64,000 nt of DNA from Hanamia caeni (GCF_003721595.1 NZ_RJJR01000002.1:434001-498000), one strand, 5' to 3'; positions 47,616 to 56,275 are shown, counted from the stretch's first letter. Translations and numbers: made by a program. The notes: generated by a model not told the origin, from the sequence alone.

Positions 47616-47683
47616 AATGTGATAATGTGCTGATTAGCTAATATGCTAATGCTACGGCACCTCAGTTAGCACATTAGCACATT
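47616..47683. repeat. Imperfect inverted repeat of TTAGCACAT units
   Basis: AATGTGATAATGTGCTGA (47616-47633) pairs with TTAGCACATTAGCACATT (47666-47683), 16 of 18 positions, around a core with GATTAGCTAATATGCTAAT. Together with the palindrome at 47493 it flanks tRNA-Trp on both sides. Confidence 0.65.
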
Positions 47684-47706
47684 AGCTAATTAATAAATTA
47701 ATATGT

Positions 47707-47901
47707 ATGAATAAAGTTGCATTATATATTCGTGATTCCTACAAGGAATTAATGCATAAAGTAACCTGGCCTACATGGGAAGAGTTGCAACAATCAACCA
47801 TGATAGTGTTGGCTGCAACTATCATCATTACAGCTATTGTAGCACTGATGGATTTTGTGTCGAACGGCGTTTTAAAATTTATTTATTCCTTATTTAAATA
47901 A
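47707..47901 (+). CDS. secE: Preprotein translocase subunit SecE
   Basis: 64 residues, the short single-helix form of SecE that clamps SecY. Amphipathic N-terminal part YIRDSYKELMHKVTWPTWEELQQ contains the conserved KVTWP motif; one membrane helix (about 31-50) follows. The start is ATG 47707; another ATG four bases earlier is out of frame. nusG starts 2 nt after the stop. Confidence 0.95.
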   Translation: MNKVALYIRDSYKELMHKVTWPTWEELQQSTMIVLAATIIITAIVALMDFVSNGVLKFIYSLFK

Positions 47902-47903
47902 TC

Positions 47904-48533
47904 ATGTCAGAAGAAAATCAAGAAAACGAACAAAAAGTCGCTTCGGATGAGATTAAGTCTGCCTCTCCCGAAAAGAATACCAAATGGTATGTTCTGAGGG
48001 TGGTAAGTGGTAAAGAAAGAAAGGTAAAAGAATACCTCGATAAAGATATTATAAGGGAAGGATGGGATAAGGATATTCTCCAGGTTTTTTTGCCGGTGGA
48101 AAAGGTGTATAAAGTAGTGAATGGCAAAAAAGTAATGAGGGAGAGAAACTTTTACCCGGGTTACGTGATGATAGAAGTGGTTGATGGAAAACTCACCGGC
48201 GAAATGGTTCAGCACCTTAGCAACACTACCAATATAATGCATTTCTTAACTGATGGCAAAGGCTCAAAAGGCGAAATTATCAGTCTTAGAAAATCAGAAG
48301 TTAACAAAATGCTCGGTAAAGTAGATGAGATGGCTGATGCGGGCGGCATGACAATGAGCGAACCATTTATAGTAGGAGAAACCATAAAAATTATCGATGG
48401 TCCATTCAATGATTTTAATGGGGTAATAGAAGAGGTGACCGACGAAAAGAAAAAATTGAAAGTGCAGGTTAAAATATTTGGCCGCGCAACACCCGTAGAG
48501 TTGAGCTACATGCAGGTAGAGAAGATTTCCTGA
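47904..48533 (+). CDS. nusG: Transcription termination/antitermination factor NusG
   Basis: 209 residues. An N-terminal acidic extension (about 25 residues, EENQENEQKVASDEIK) precedes the NGN domain KWYVLRVVSGKERKVKEYLDKDI with NFYPGYVMIEV. The C-terminal KOW domain (about 150-205) has GETIKIIDGPFNDFNGVIEEV and KVQVKIFGRATPVELSYMQVEKI. Binds RNA polymerase and links it to Rho or to the ribosome. In most bacteria rplK follows at once; here a terminator and an inverted gene follow. Confidence 0.96.
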   Translation: MSEENQENEQKVASDEIKSASPEKNTKWYVLRVVSGKERKVKEYLDKDIIREGWDKDILQVFLPVEKVYKVVNGKKVMRERNFYPGYVMIEVVDGKLTGEMVQHLSNTTNIMHFLTDGKGSKGEIISLRKSEVNKMLGKVDEMADAGGMTMSEPFIVGETIKIIDGPFNDFNGVIEEVTDEKKKLKVQVKIFGRATPVELSYMQVEKIS

Positions 48534-48564
48534 AAATTCGAATTCTTTTTTAAAAAGATAATTT

Positions 48565-48591
48565 GCTGTCGACCCCCTGGCAGCTTTTTTT
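48565..48591 (+). terminator. Intrinsic terminator after nusG
   Basis: GCTGTC / GGCAGC stem with an 8-nt loop followed by seven T, 32 nt after the nusG stop codon. Confidence 0.85.
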
Positions 48592-48629
48592 AATACAGTA
48601 AAGCAGAAAATTCCTGCTTTTTTATTTTG

Positions 48630-49355
48630 TCAGCGGTCAACAAAAACAACCTGCTCTTCTTTTAATAAGGGTAAGCCTTTAAATCTTAAAATAATATTGG
48701 CTACCGTAGCCACATCTTTCTCGCAATAGATGGAAATCCGGTTCAGGTCTTTCTCTTTCCAATATACATTTCCTACCTGGCTGCCATCTATATCATCTTT
48801 AGGAGAGGGAACGCCCAGCACGGCGGCTAAAAGTTTCAAAGAAGTATAATGCTTGTAATCACCGAAGCGCCAAAGATGCAGCGTATCAAGAACCGGAGTG
48901 TCCCAGGGCTTCATATTTTGAAAATCAAGGAAGGAAGGCAGCGGAATATGCTTAATCAACATTCTTCTGCACAAAAACGGCACATCAAATTCTTTGATAT
49001 TATGCCCGCACAAAATCCATCTTTGATTAGTAACATGTAATTTTTTCAGCGTAATTAAAAAATCATTTAAAAGTTGCACTTCATCTTCTGAACACAACGA
49101 TTTTATACGCAATTGCCACTCATTGTTTATTTTTTTAAAATAGCCAAAACTGATGCAGGCTATTTTGGCAAATTCAGCCAGAATAGCGGCTCTCATCGGA
49201 TAAAATTCTTCAGGCGATGTATCTGCAGGCAGTTGCCTGCTTATTTTTTCGTTCCATAATTCTTTCCAGTTATCATCTAACAAATGGTAATGTTCTTTCT
49301 CCGAAACGGTTTCAATATCGATTAAAAGCAAGTTCTCAAGTGCGATTTGGTTCAT
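48630..49355 (-). CDS. Predicted 3'-5' exonuclease (PolB-exonuclease-like, DnaQ superfamily)
   Basis: 241 residues. Exo I motif LLLIDIET with the first Asp-x-Glu, Exo II CGHNIKEFDVPFLCRRM, and a late acidic region ISIYCEKDVATVANIIL that carries the Exo III Asp (YCEKD). The segment VLDTLHLWRFGDYKHYTSLKLLAAVLGVP matches predicted exonucleases related to the proofreading domain of family B polymerases. No polymerase domain is attached. Probably a DNA or RNA processing nuclease; the substrate is unknown. Confidence 0.82.
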   Translation of the reverse strand: MNQIALENLLLIDIETVSEKEHYHLLDDNWKELWNEKISRQLPADTSPEEFYPMRAAILAEFAKIACISFGYFKKINNEWQLRIKSLCSEDEVQLLNDFLITLKKLHVTNQRWILCGHNIKEFDVPFLCRRMLIKHIPLPSFLDFQNMKPWDTPVLDTLHLWRFGDYKHYTSLKLLAAVLGVPSPKDDIDGSQVGNVYWKEKDLNRISIYCEKDVATVANIILRFKGLPLLKEEQVVFVDR

Positions 49356-49383
49356 TCAATACAGTTTTTGTAATTGAATGTAC

Positions 49384-49411
49384 AAAAAAACCCATCACTT
49401 AAGACGGGTTT
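49384..49411 (-). terminator. Intrinsic terminator of the outer-membrane barrel gene
   Basis: AAACCC / GGGTTT stem extended by TC/GA, loop ACTTAA, followed on the minus strand by seven T. About 25-50 nt after the stop of the gene ending at 49434. Confidence 0.8.
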
Positions 49412-49433
49412 ATAAATTTTATCAAAATGATGT

Positions 49434-50060
49434 TTATAAAGTAATTCCCACAAAAATGGTGAAGGCCTGATTTCTCCATTTTTCCGAGTTATCAATATCA
49501 TTAATATTGTTGAGCCCGATTTCATATCGGCCGCCCAGGTTCACAAGTGGAAGCTGAATCCACAAGCCGCCCACAGCAGAAAAATCACTCTTTTTAAAAA
49601 TATTCCTATCGGTATTCAGGTTGTCAACATGCTGATTGAGCAGGCTTCCAAACTGGGGGCCTAATTGCAATTTTACCCTGTTGCTTTGCCCTACGTTTAC
49701 ATTTAACAGCAATGGGATTTTTACATAATCCAGTTTTGCTTTCCGCTGGTCGCCAGATTTAAAAAGATCGTCATACACATTGCTTGCGCTATTTGAAAAT
49801 TCGGAAGAAGATTGTACAAAATTTATTTCCGGCTGAAATCCAAGCGTTCTTGAAAAATTGAATTGCATAAAACCTCCCAACAGGTAATTATAATAAAAGC
49901 CTTCTTTATAAGATTCGCCTGAGATTTTATTAATATTGACGCCAGCCTTGGCTCCTATACGAAAAAACTTTTCCGGGCTGTAGCTTGCCTTATTATATTT
50001 TTGAGAAAAGGCCTGCATAGAAAATAACAAGCATGCCGCGAGCAGAGTTTTTTTAAACAT
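49434..50060 (-). CDS. Outer-membrane beta-barrel protein (PorT-like porin family)
   Basis: 208 residues with signal peptide MFKKTLLAACLLFSMQAFS. The rest is strand-rich with alternating hydrophobic residues: IGAKAGVNINKISG, YYNYLLGGFMQFNFSRTLGFQPEINFVQS, YVKIPLLLNVNVGQSNRVKLQLGPQFGSLL, ending AFTIFVGITL. This is the pattern of the 'outer membrane protein beta-barrel' family common in Bacteroidota, to which PorT of the type IX system also belongs. The protein itself is too general to be called PorT. Monocistronic with its own terminator. Confidence 0.82.
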   Translation of the reverse strand: MFKKTLLAACLLFSMQAFSQKYNKASYSPEKFFRIGAKAGVNINKISGESYKEGFYYNYLLGGFMQFNFSRTLGFQPEINFVQSSSEFSNSASNVYDDLFKSGDQRKAKLDYVKIPLLLNVNVGQSNRVKLQLGPQFGSLLNQHVDNLNTDRNIFKKSDFSAVGGLWIQLPLVNLGGRYEIGLNNINDIDNSEKWRNQAFTIFVGITL

Positions 50061-50127
50061 AGTGTAAGAATTGAAGTTTTAAAAATAGGATTAAAATAAT
50101 GAACGCTTATAGAATTACAAAAGGCGC

Positions 50128-50442
50128 TTATCGCCAACGGCCGGAAATCCACACCCATCCTGCTCTTTTCCTTTGCCAATGGCCCGGGGCGTAATGTTTT
50201 CTGTATGAAGGCGCTTTTATCCAAAAACCTTTCCGGTAAATATAAGTATTGCGGCTTCGTATCCATTCTCCGCTATGCCATATATAATTTGGACCTGGCG
50301 CCAAAGGCTGAACAAAATGAGGTTCAGGCGGTCTCTCTCTGACCACTACGCGTGAAGGCCTGCATGCTGAAATTGAAGCAAAAATTATAATTAAAATCAG
50401 CGGAATAAAAATTCGCAAATTTTTCATTTTACTTATTTTCAT
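50128..50442 (-). CDS. YXWGXW-type small lipoprotein
   Basis: 104 residues. Hydrophobic N-terminus with lipobox ASISAC (acylated Cys about residue 27), then RPSRVVVRERPPEPH and three aromatic repeats of the form W-x-x-G-x-W: YIWHSGEWIRS, YIYRKGFWIKA and WVWISGRW, the last preceded by PGHWQRKRAGW. The repeat is typical of YXWGXW-motif proteins found at the envelope of many Gram-negatives; the function is not known. An ATG at residue 6 is an equally good start. Confidence 0.75.
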   Translation of the reverse strand: MKISKMKNLRIFIPLILIIIFASISACRPSRVVVRERPPEPHFVQPLAPGPNYIWHSGEWIRSRNTYIYRKGFWIKAPSYRKHYAPGHWQRKRAGWVWISGRWR

Positions 50443-50575
50443 TTTTAGATGCTTTGCTCTGCCAAAGGTTTAATAGATGAATTTTTTATTTAAGACAAGA
50501 TGCTGTACGTATCCCGGCATACCGAAGAATTGTTTTACCAGGCTGCTGAAATTTTTAAAAAATTATCCGGAATAT

Positions 50576-50604
50576 AAAATGCTATTTTTTGTTGCTTTAC
50601 TGAT
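50576..50604 (+). repeat. Dispersed intergenic repeat, copy 9
   Basis: AAAATGCTATTTTTTGTTGC then TTTACTGAT. Between two minus-strand genes; a partial second match (TTGTTTTACCAG) lies 46 nt upstream at about 50530. Confidence 0.68.
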
Positions 50605-50655
50605 AATCAGAAAAAATCCTTCTAAGAAAAGGGCAGAATATTGTTGCAGGCAGAT

Positions 50656-52191
50656 TTAAAATTCAAAAACAAAACCGGAATATATTTTACCATTAAAAGC
50701 TTTTGATTTACCCACTTTTACGTCGTTTACCATCAGATGGTTGTCATTGATATAGGCGATTTTAAAACTTTTAAATCTGAAGGAAGCAGAAAAACTTTTT
50801 TGTTTAAATGCATATCCGGCGGCGATTAAGCTGTTATTAAAAGGCACATAATTCACTCCCACAGAAGCATCATAAAATTGATTACCGGCATACAATGCAT
50901 CAACGCCTACATTCAATCTTTCATTTTTATAACAAATGCCAAGGCCAAATGAACGTTGGTTTTTATAAATTGGTTTTAATGAATCCTTTATATACAAATC
51001 ACCATACAACTCTGTGCCTGCTACATTCATAACCGTAAATCCGGCCTGTAAGAAACTGGTAATGGCATAGTTCACAGAAATATCAGCATCAAAACGATTC
51101 AATTTGGTAGTATCATCGGTAAAAGTATTGGTAACGGCGGTATCATTCTGTCCTATAAATAATGAAACAGGTTTGGTAAATTGCTGCCAGGTAGATTTGG
51201 CAGTAACGCCTACGCTGAGCTTGTAATTAATATTATAAGCGGCAGAAATAAAAGCAGCAAATTCTTTTAATGTTTCGGCAGGATGTCCCGTTTTGGTGAT
51301 GGGGTCATCCACAGGAAAAGAACCAATATATTCTACGCCCCTGAATTCATCCTGCTTTGTATAAATTCCACCGAGTGCCAAATACAACTTGGGATTCACT
51401 TTGTGAAATGCTGAAAATTTTACATTGTTTTTAAAGTTGGTGAGAAGGCTTATATTATTGGGTTTAGCCGATTTTGCAATGGCAGCGCTGTTGAAAAAAA
51501 CAGCCTCCGACAGATTTCTTGAAGGTGAAAAATTGAAGCCGGTATTATCGGTGTTGGTCATGGCCGAGGCTTGTAAAAATTTACCATATTTGATTTTACC
51601 GGGATACAACTTATGCGCGACAAATAATCCCGTGGCGGGCTGAACGATTGCGGCAGTTAACAGCTTTTGAAACAAATTTAAAAACCCGCCTGAAGCTATT
51701 GCCTGGCTTCCCGGGGCCTTGCCGGTTATGGTTTGCGCAGGCAAACCATGTGCAGAATCCAGTAATTGCTCAGCTAAAATATCAGGCAATTCTATTTTTT
51801 CACAATTCTCTACTACTTTCCAGTTTTTTACTGTTACATACAATTTTGTGGGGTCTGTATTTCGCTTATCAAGGTCCTCAGAAATAAACACTCTTTGCAA
51901 TTTTTTGCAACTGCTGCATTTGGTAATGATGTAAAGTGCCACTTCTTTGTCTAGTAAATCATTTGCTTTCCAGCCTGTATTTATCTGAAAAAATCCCTGC
52001 GGATCAGTAGTGGTAGCTACAGATGCCGCGGGATTAAAAGAGGGGATCACTACAATGTTTGTGGCTCCCCTGGTAGAAGTGGCTACTCCATTATTCAGGC
52101 AGCGTAGTATGCCTTTAATTATCACTTCCTGGGCTATGGAGACGTTTGCCATAAAGGCAAGGGCTATTACAAAAAAGGTTTTCGTTTTCAT
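50656..52191 (-). CDS. Predicted outer-membrane protein with N-terminal CarboxypepD-like domain
   Basis: 511 residues with signal peptide MKTKTFFVIALAFMANVSIAQ. Residues about 25-110 resemble a carboxypeptidase-regulatory-like (Ig-fold) domain (GILRCLNNGVATSTRGATNIVVIPSF, TTTDPQGFFQINTGW) with a CSSC pair. From about 200 to the end the sequence is strand-rich and resembles transmembrane barrels, as in VNPKLYLALGGIYTKQDEF, YKLSVGVTAKSTWQQF, LQAGFTVMNVAGTE and KIYSGFVFEF. It overlaps the preceding membrane-protein gene by 4 bases (ATGA), so they are one operon with the patatin and DUF5995 genes. The exact family is not recognised; a PorP/SprF-like barrel is possible. Confidence 0.65.
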   Translation of the reverse strand: MKTKTFFVIALAFMANVSIAQEVIIKGILRCLNNGVATSTRGATNIVVIPSFNPAASVATTTDPQGFFQINTGWKANDLLDKEVALYIITKCSSCKKLQRVFISEDLDKRNTDPTKLYVTVKNWKVVENCEKIELPDILAEQLLDSAHGLPAQTITGKAPGSQAIASGGFLNLFQKLLTAAIVQPATGLFVAHKLYPGKIKYGKFLQASAMTNTDNTGFNFSPSRNLSEAVFFNSAAIAKSAKPNNISLLTNFKNNVKFSAFHKVNPKLYLALGGIYTKQDEFRGVEYIGSFPVDDPITKTGHPAETLKEFAAFISAAYNINYKLSVGVTAKSTWQQFTKPVSLFIGQNDTAVTNTFTDDTTKLNRFDADISVNYAITSFLQAGFTVMNVAGTELYGDLYIKDSLKPIYKNQRSFGLGICYKNERLNVGVDALYAGNQFYDASVGVNYVPFNNSLIAAGYAFKQKSFSASFRFKSFKIAYINDNHLMVNDVKVGKSKAFNGKIYSGFVFEF

Positions 52192-53057
52192 TTTTGGGAA
52201 GATTTAGGGTTATTTAAGGGAACCGGGTTCAGCACAAATTCTATATGATCAATTTCGCCGGATTCTATTTCGAATACTTTTGATTTGTCTTCATAAGAGC
52301 TGTGGGATGTAACCAGCGTAATCCTGTCGCCAAAATGGTAGCCCGGGATTGGAATCTCAAAACTGCCGTCATTTATAGTTCTGGCTGAATAAGGCGTTCC
52401 GTCCACCTGCACCTCCACATCCCTTATAGGGCGGTCCGCCGCATCTTTTACCGTCCCTGACAACCGGATAACTTTTGCCTGGCTTAATGTGATTTTAATG
52501 GGGCTGAACCCCGCAAGTAAGGTGTCAATGGTAACTTTGCCGTATCCATCGCTTACCACATTTATAATAATATTGTTTCGTAATTGCTCTTCGGGGATGT
52601 CAGGAAAAACTACCAGGCCGTCGCTATTTATTGAAGAAGTCCGTTGATAATGAGGAAAAGTGATGGTAACGTTGCCTCTTGTAACCGGGTTGTTATCCTC
52701 GTTAAAAACCCTGATAGAAAGTATCTGGTCCGATGTGCTTTTTGGAAGCATAAAACCTCCCACTACTGTTAGTATTACGCCTACAATTGGCCCGGTAAAC
52801 TTATAAGTTACATTGGATTGAATTCCTTTAAGACTGGCATAAGAATTCATTATCCCAAATATGAGCGCGCTGGCAGCAATACCAAATAAAATCAGCACAA
52901 GATAAAACACCCGGTCGTCCATTTTTTCGTTGCCTGCCTGCTTCAGTGAATGGAAATAGTAATAGCCTACTATTACTGCGGCAATAAGGCTTATTGCTGA
53001 AATCAGGAGATAAGTGGTGACAGATACAGGTTTCGCTGTTGTTGGTTTTTGGGCCAT
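52188..53057 (-). CDS. Membrane protein with carboxypeptidase-regulatory-like domains
   Basis: Start at ATG 53057 (MAQKPTTAKPVSVTTYLL); the frame opens with GTG three codons earlier. 289 residues. Three hydrophobic segments: about 15-35 (LISAISLIAAVIVGYYYF), 48-70 (VFYLVLILFGIAASALIFGIMN) and 85-100 (FTGPIVGVILTVVGGFML). Then two Ig-like modules: about 110-190 (ILSIRVFNEDNNPVTRGNVTITFPHY, a YQRTSSINSDGLVVFPD type) and about 195-270 (LSGTVKDAADRPIRDVEVQVDG). The second is a standard CarboxypepD_reg repeat. Coupled by ATGA overlap to the outer-membrane gene behind it. Likely an inner-membrane partner that reaches into the periplasm; role unknown. Confidence 0.68.
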   Translation of the reverse strand: MAQKPTTAKPVSVTTYLLISAISLIAAVIVGYYYFHSLKQAGNEKMDDRVFYLVLILFGIAASALIFGIMNSYASLKGIQSNVTYKFTGPIVGVILTVVGGFMLPKSTSDQILSIRVFNEDNNPVTRGNVTITFPHYQRTSSINSDGLVVFPDIPEEQLRNNIIINVVSDGYGKVTIDTLLAGFSPIKITLSQAKVIRLSGTVKDAADRPIRDVEVQVDGTPYSARTINDGSFEIPIPGYHFGDRITLVTSHSSYEDKSKVFEIESGEIDHIEFVLNPVPLNNPKSSQK

Positions 53058-53141
53058 GACTTTCACATTTTATAAAAATCTTAAAAGATCGGATATCGGA
53101 GTCTAAGGGTTTGTCAAACTGGATTGGATGTAAGATTTTGC

Positions 53142-53894
53142 TTATTTTTTAAGCATTGCTATCAGCTTATCTATTTCAGGATTTTCCATCATCCTGACAG
53201 GTTTCAACAAAAATTCCATCCATACACCGGGGCTAATAATTTGCCTCGCAACATCCACCACCATACTATCTATCTTTGAAATGTGGCTTGGCTTACCATC
53301 TGCGGTTATATTGGCCAAAACAATGGCATTTGCCCACGAGCATTTTCTTGCTGTTTCAATGCTAAAATTCAACACCGCTTTTTCCCTGTGGTTGCTGATA
53401 TCAGCGAACAATTTCAATGGAGGCCAAATACTAGTCAACGAATTCTGCACTAATTGTGATTCAGCTTCTATTATGTCATTTATTTTTATGAAATCTGTTT
53501 GAAGGTCATAAATTGTATCGCCGGGGCAGCAATCGGCCGCAGCAATTGCCAGGTCGAGATTTATGTGGGTATTTATTCCGAGCAAAAGGTGTTGCAGCAC
53601 AATTAAATTTAAATCATCTGTTGCCTTAAAAGCGATTTGCCATGCGTGTGAACAATTTTGCTGGTTAATATAACAGTTCCAGGCTTCAAAATACCTGGAA
53701 GCAAAAATAATATCCAATTGCTCCATTCTTTTCGCATCCTGGAATTCATTGGCAATGATGGCCTGCTTAACGGCAATCGTCATGCGCTGGTAAAGCGCGG
53801 CGAAATATCCAATACGGCTTTTGTGAACCATGCACCATTGAATGATTTCTTCCAGTTGAGCAATTACCCCATCAATGGTCGTTACAGGATTCAT
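53142..53894 (-). CDS. DUF5995-family protein
   Basis: 250 residues, all-helical, no signal peptide. TTIDGVIAQLEEIIQWC, RIGYFAALYQRMTIAVKQAI and the central HLLLGINTHINLDLAIAAADCCPG fit the DUF5995 family, in which the HINLDLA stretch is the most conserved part. A possible metal or substrate site is suggested by the histidines in this stretch, but there is no biochemical precedent I can name. Located 10 nt after the patatin gene on the same strand, so it is likely co-expressed and may modulate or use products of the lipase. Confidence 0.65.
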   Translation of the reverse strand: MNPVTTIDGVIAQLEEIIQWCMVHKSRIGYFAALYQRMTIAVKQAIIANEFQDAKRMEQLDIIFASRYFEAWNCYINQQNCSHAWQIAFKATDDLNLIVLQHLLLGINTHINLDLAIAAADCCPGDTIYDLQTDFIKINDIIEAESQLVQNSLTSIWPPLKLFADISNHREKAVLNFSIETARKCSWANAIVLANITADGKPSHISKIDSMVVDVARQIISPGVWMEFLLKPVRMMENPEIDKLIAMLKK

Positions 53895-53904
53895 CTTAAT
53901 ATTT

Positions 53905-55122
53905 TTATGCTTTAAAATTATCGAGCCATTCAGGACTGCTCATTTGTGTCTGAATGCGGGTGATATCGCCAGATGCTGTCACGAGCAAATCGTTGCATCG
54001 CTCATTAATAAGATCTTTTCTGAAATTGTTTCCGGATTGAACGATATATTCGGCCATTTGCTGGCCAATAATTTTCATCAAATCAAATTTTGTAACGTCC
54101 GCCATATCAATATCCGCCAGTATACTTTCATTTAAATCGTGAAGCCATTTGCTGCCATATTTAAATTCATCAAGTGCATCCGTATTAGGAATCTTACTAA
54201 TCGCTGTTGGGTCAAGGGAAATCTGGTATCTTCTAAAATCAATCGTTTCGCTGATCATCGGCGATCTGAAGGTATTTACCTGCATGGCGCTTGCATCCTG
54301 GCCCATGTGGCTCATCAGCCAGTTTAGCCAGAACTTTACATCAATTCCATGTGGATTTATTGTGTCATTGGGTTTGATAAATTCTCGCGAAATACCTGTT
54401 CCAAAACTAAAAAGTGTGATATCAGCAATTTGATAAGCCGAAAGGTTTGACATTTTATCGGCGCGGCTGTAAGAAACGGCCTCCATGAAAGCTGCTAAAG
54501 AAGGATTGTTATACGTTGTAGTGCCTCCATCCAGAAAACGTTCCAGCGGATAGAAATATGTTGGGGCGCTCATGGTGGCTTCCATTACTGAGCGCAAAAG
54601 CACATTCTTATAGGTGCCGTAATAACTTTCATCATCCTGCTTAAAGCATGAAAAAAACGTTTCTTCCGAAGCTGAAATGTCGTGCGCGGTTATCATTAAA
54701 TCCAGGTCGTGTAAGCGGCAGGCATCTTGTAGATTAATATCTTTAATAATTCCTTTTAAAATCGATCTGTATTTTTCTTTCGTAAAAGCCGGAGGATTTA
54801 TAAACCTGTTTCCCAAAAATCTTTCATCAAAAACTTCGGTTACTAAATTCACATACATTTTTTCTATGTCCTCCGCAGGATGGCCGGTGGTGATTAAGCC
54901 TGCGATGATACCGCCTGTAGAGGTGCCAGCTACCATATCAAAAAGTTCATAACAGGGAATACCGGCGATTTGTTCCAGTTTTTTGAGCAGTTGAATGGTA
55001 AGGATTCCGCGCATACCGCCTCCATCAAGGCATAAGATTACTCTTTTCCGCGGGTTGATATTAAGGTTTTCAAAAGCTTGTTTCCTTTGCGAACTCAGTT
55101 TTTCCAAATTGGGTTTTGCCAT
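53905..55122 (-). CDS. Patatin-like phospholipase
   Basis: 405 residues, cytoplasmic by sequence. Oxyanion motif CLDGGGMRGIL (33-40), nucleophile Ser68 in GTSTGG, and Asp198 of the DGG motif in RFLDGGTTTYNNPSL complete the Ser-Asp dyad. N-terminus KRVILCLDGGGMRGILTIQLLKKLE is characteristic of the group that includes cytosolic bacterial patatins such as CapV effectors and FabD-like lipases. No nucleotide cyclase or cGAS-like gene is adjacent, so a CBASS role is not supported. First gene of a cluster with DUF5995, a membrane protein and an outer-membrane barrel. Confidence 0.9.
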   Translation of the reverse strand: MAKPNLEKLSSQRKQAFENLNINPRKRVILCLDGGGMRGILTIQLLKKLEQIAGIPCYELFDMVAGTSTGGIIAGLITTGHPAEDIEKMYVNLVTEVFDERFLGNRFINPPAFTKEKYRSILKGIIKDINLQDACRLHDLDLMITAHDISASEETFFSCFKQDDESYYGTYKNVLLRSVMEATMSAPTYFYPLERFLDGGTTTYNNPSLAAFMEAVSYSRADKMSNLSAYQIADITLFSFGTGISREFIKPNDTINPHGIDVKFWLNWLMSHMGQDASAMQVNTFRSPMISETIDFRRYQISLDPTAISKIPNTDALDEFKYGSKWLHDLNESILADIDMADVTKFDLMKIIGQQMAEYIVQSGNNFRKDLINERCNDLLVTASGDITRIQTQMSSPEWLDNFKA

Positions 55123-55518
55123 TTTATAATTGATTATGAGATTTATTTTGTCAGATTCTGAAAATCAAAAAGGATGGTCCCTAAAATGATACGCTCGTTT
55201 TAGAAATATGGTGGAGATTTTTTTACAAAGGCAGCGAGAAAGGTCTTGTAATAAGATTGGATTATAACAGGAACAGAATAAATTTCTTCTTTGGGAAAGA
55301 GAAGATGTTTTAAAATTAGAATTTTTTTTCTAACAATGAAAAAAAATATTACCTGGTTCCTTAATCTATGGAATAAACCGGGGAAAATACTTGTGGGATT
55401 TTTAATCAACCTTTTTCGGTTATGTACTCAAGCAGAATAAAAATTACGACTTTTTATCGCTTTACTGCCGTTGCTAGATTCCACGAAGATGAGCTAAAGT
55501 GCAGTAATATTTTTACAA
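55123..55518. other. 396-bp intergenic region
   Basis: Contains copy 10 of the dispersed repeat and otherwise AT-rich sequence. The minus-strand frame 55200-55409 has no protein-like features. No terminator with a clear stem was found. Confidence 0.5.
55439..55468 (+). repeat. Dispersed intergenic repeat, copy 10
   Basis: AAAAATTACGACTTTTTATC then GCTTTACTGC. Left part shares AAATTACG with copy 4. Confidence 0.72.
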
Positions 55519-55935
55519 TCAATTTCTTGATTTTAATTCGTCCAGCATTTTGATAATCTTATCAAGTTTATAAATCTCAATAAAATTGAGCTTTTCCTGA
55601 AGCGCCTCTATTTCCAGTTTTGCCTGGGTATTGGTTTCGTAATCTTTTTGTGCCTGCGCCCTGTCCCTTTCGTTTTGCCTGTTTTGCGCCATCATAATGA
55701 TAGGTGCTGCATACGCGGCCTGAGTAGAAAAAAGGAGGTTTAAAAGAATAAACGGATAAGCGTCCCAATGATGAATAGCTCCAAATATATTTAGCGACAT
55801 CCACGCAATTACAAAAATAGTTTGCCAAATAATAAATGTCCACGAGCCAATCATTTTCGCTACGCGGTCTGCCAGCTTTTGGCTAAAAGATAGCCGCTCC
55901 AGGTACATCTGGTGCCATGTATTATTTTTACTCAT
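55519..55935 (-). CDS. DUF1003-family membrane protein
   Basis: 138 residues. SFSQKLADRVAKMIGSWTFIIWQ at the N-terminus is the DUF1003 hallmark, followed by two membrane helices (about 28-50 and 60-82) separated by the short HHWDAYPF loop, then APIIMMAQNRQNERDRAQAQKDYETN, also typical. A C-terminal coiled coil (about 105-136, KLEIEALQEKLNFIEIYKLDKIIKMLDEL) completes it. Function of the family is unknown. Single gene. Confidence 0.9.
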   Translation of the reverse strand: MSKNNTWHQMYLERLSFSQKLADRVAKMIGSWTFIIWQTIFVIAWMSLNIFGAIHHWDAYPFILLNLLFSTQAAYAAPIIMMAQNRQNERDRAQAQKDYETNTQAKLEIEALQEKLNFIEIYKLDKIIKMLDELKSRN

Positions 55936-56043
55936 TCATTTTTAGATTAGATGAAAAAATGGGAAATTTATCAGGTAAAAATATACAAACTATCAAAAGA
56001 ATTATTTCGTGTTTGTTGATTTATCATAAAACATACAGAGATA

Positions 56044-56073
56044 AAAAACCAGCTTATTTATTGTTTTACTACT
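56044..56073 (+). repeat. Dispersed intergenic repeat, copy 11
   Basis: AAAAACCAGCTTATTTATTG then TTTTACTACT. Between two minus-strand genes. Confidence 0.68.
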
Positions 56074-56200
56074 GTTGTATTATTAAGCTGATTGTAATTT
56101 GGAAGATTATTCCGCTGCAGAAATAATGCCCTGGCTAAATTAAGTGCATCTTTTGAAGATGAAGAATTTGCGTATCGAAATTCAAACACACAAAGCAAAC

Positions 56201-56235
56201 AAAAAAGCCTAATCTGGCTTTGCAGAAAAGGCTTT
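56201..56235 (-). terminator. Intrinsic terminator of the MFS gene
   Basis: AAAGCCT / AGGCTTT stem with an 18-nt loop, followed on the minus strand by a T-run. About 40-75 nt after the MFS stop. Confidence 0.75.
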
Positions 56236-56275
56236 ATAGTTTTTAGGTTTATTAAATTAAGCTGCTAACGGATTT

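Larger units (their letters stand above)
55936..56275. other. 340-bp intergenic region
   Basis: Holds repeat copy 11 and the terminator of the MFS gene. The plus-strand frame 55917-56126 is an artefact of AT-rich DNA. Confidence 0.5.

Noticed and set aside
53905..55122. CBASS-type defence system around the patatin gene
   Set aside because: No cGAS/DncV-like cyclase, ubiquitin-like or HORMA partner is adjacent; the neighbours are DUF5995 and envelope proteins.
55200..55409. 69-codon minus-strand frame in the intergenic gap after the patatin gene
   Set aside because: No motif, biased AT-rich composition, no neighbours to link it to.
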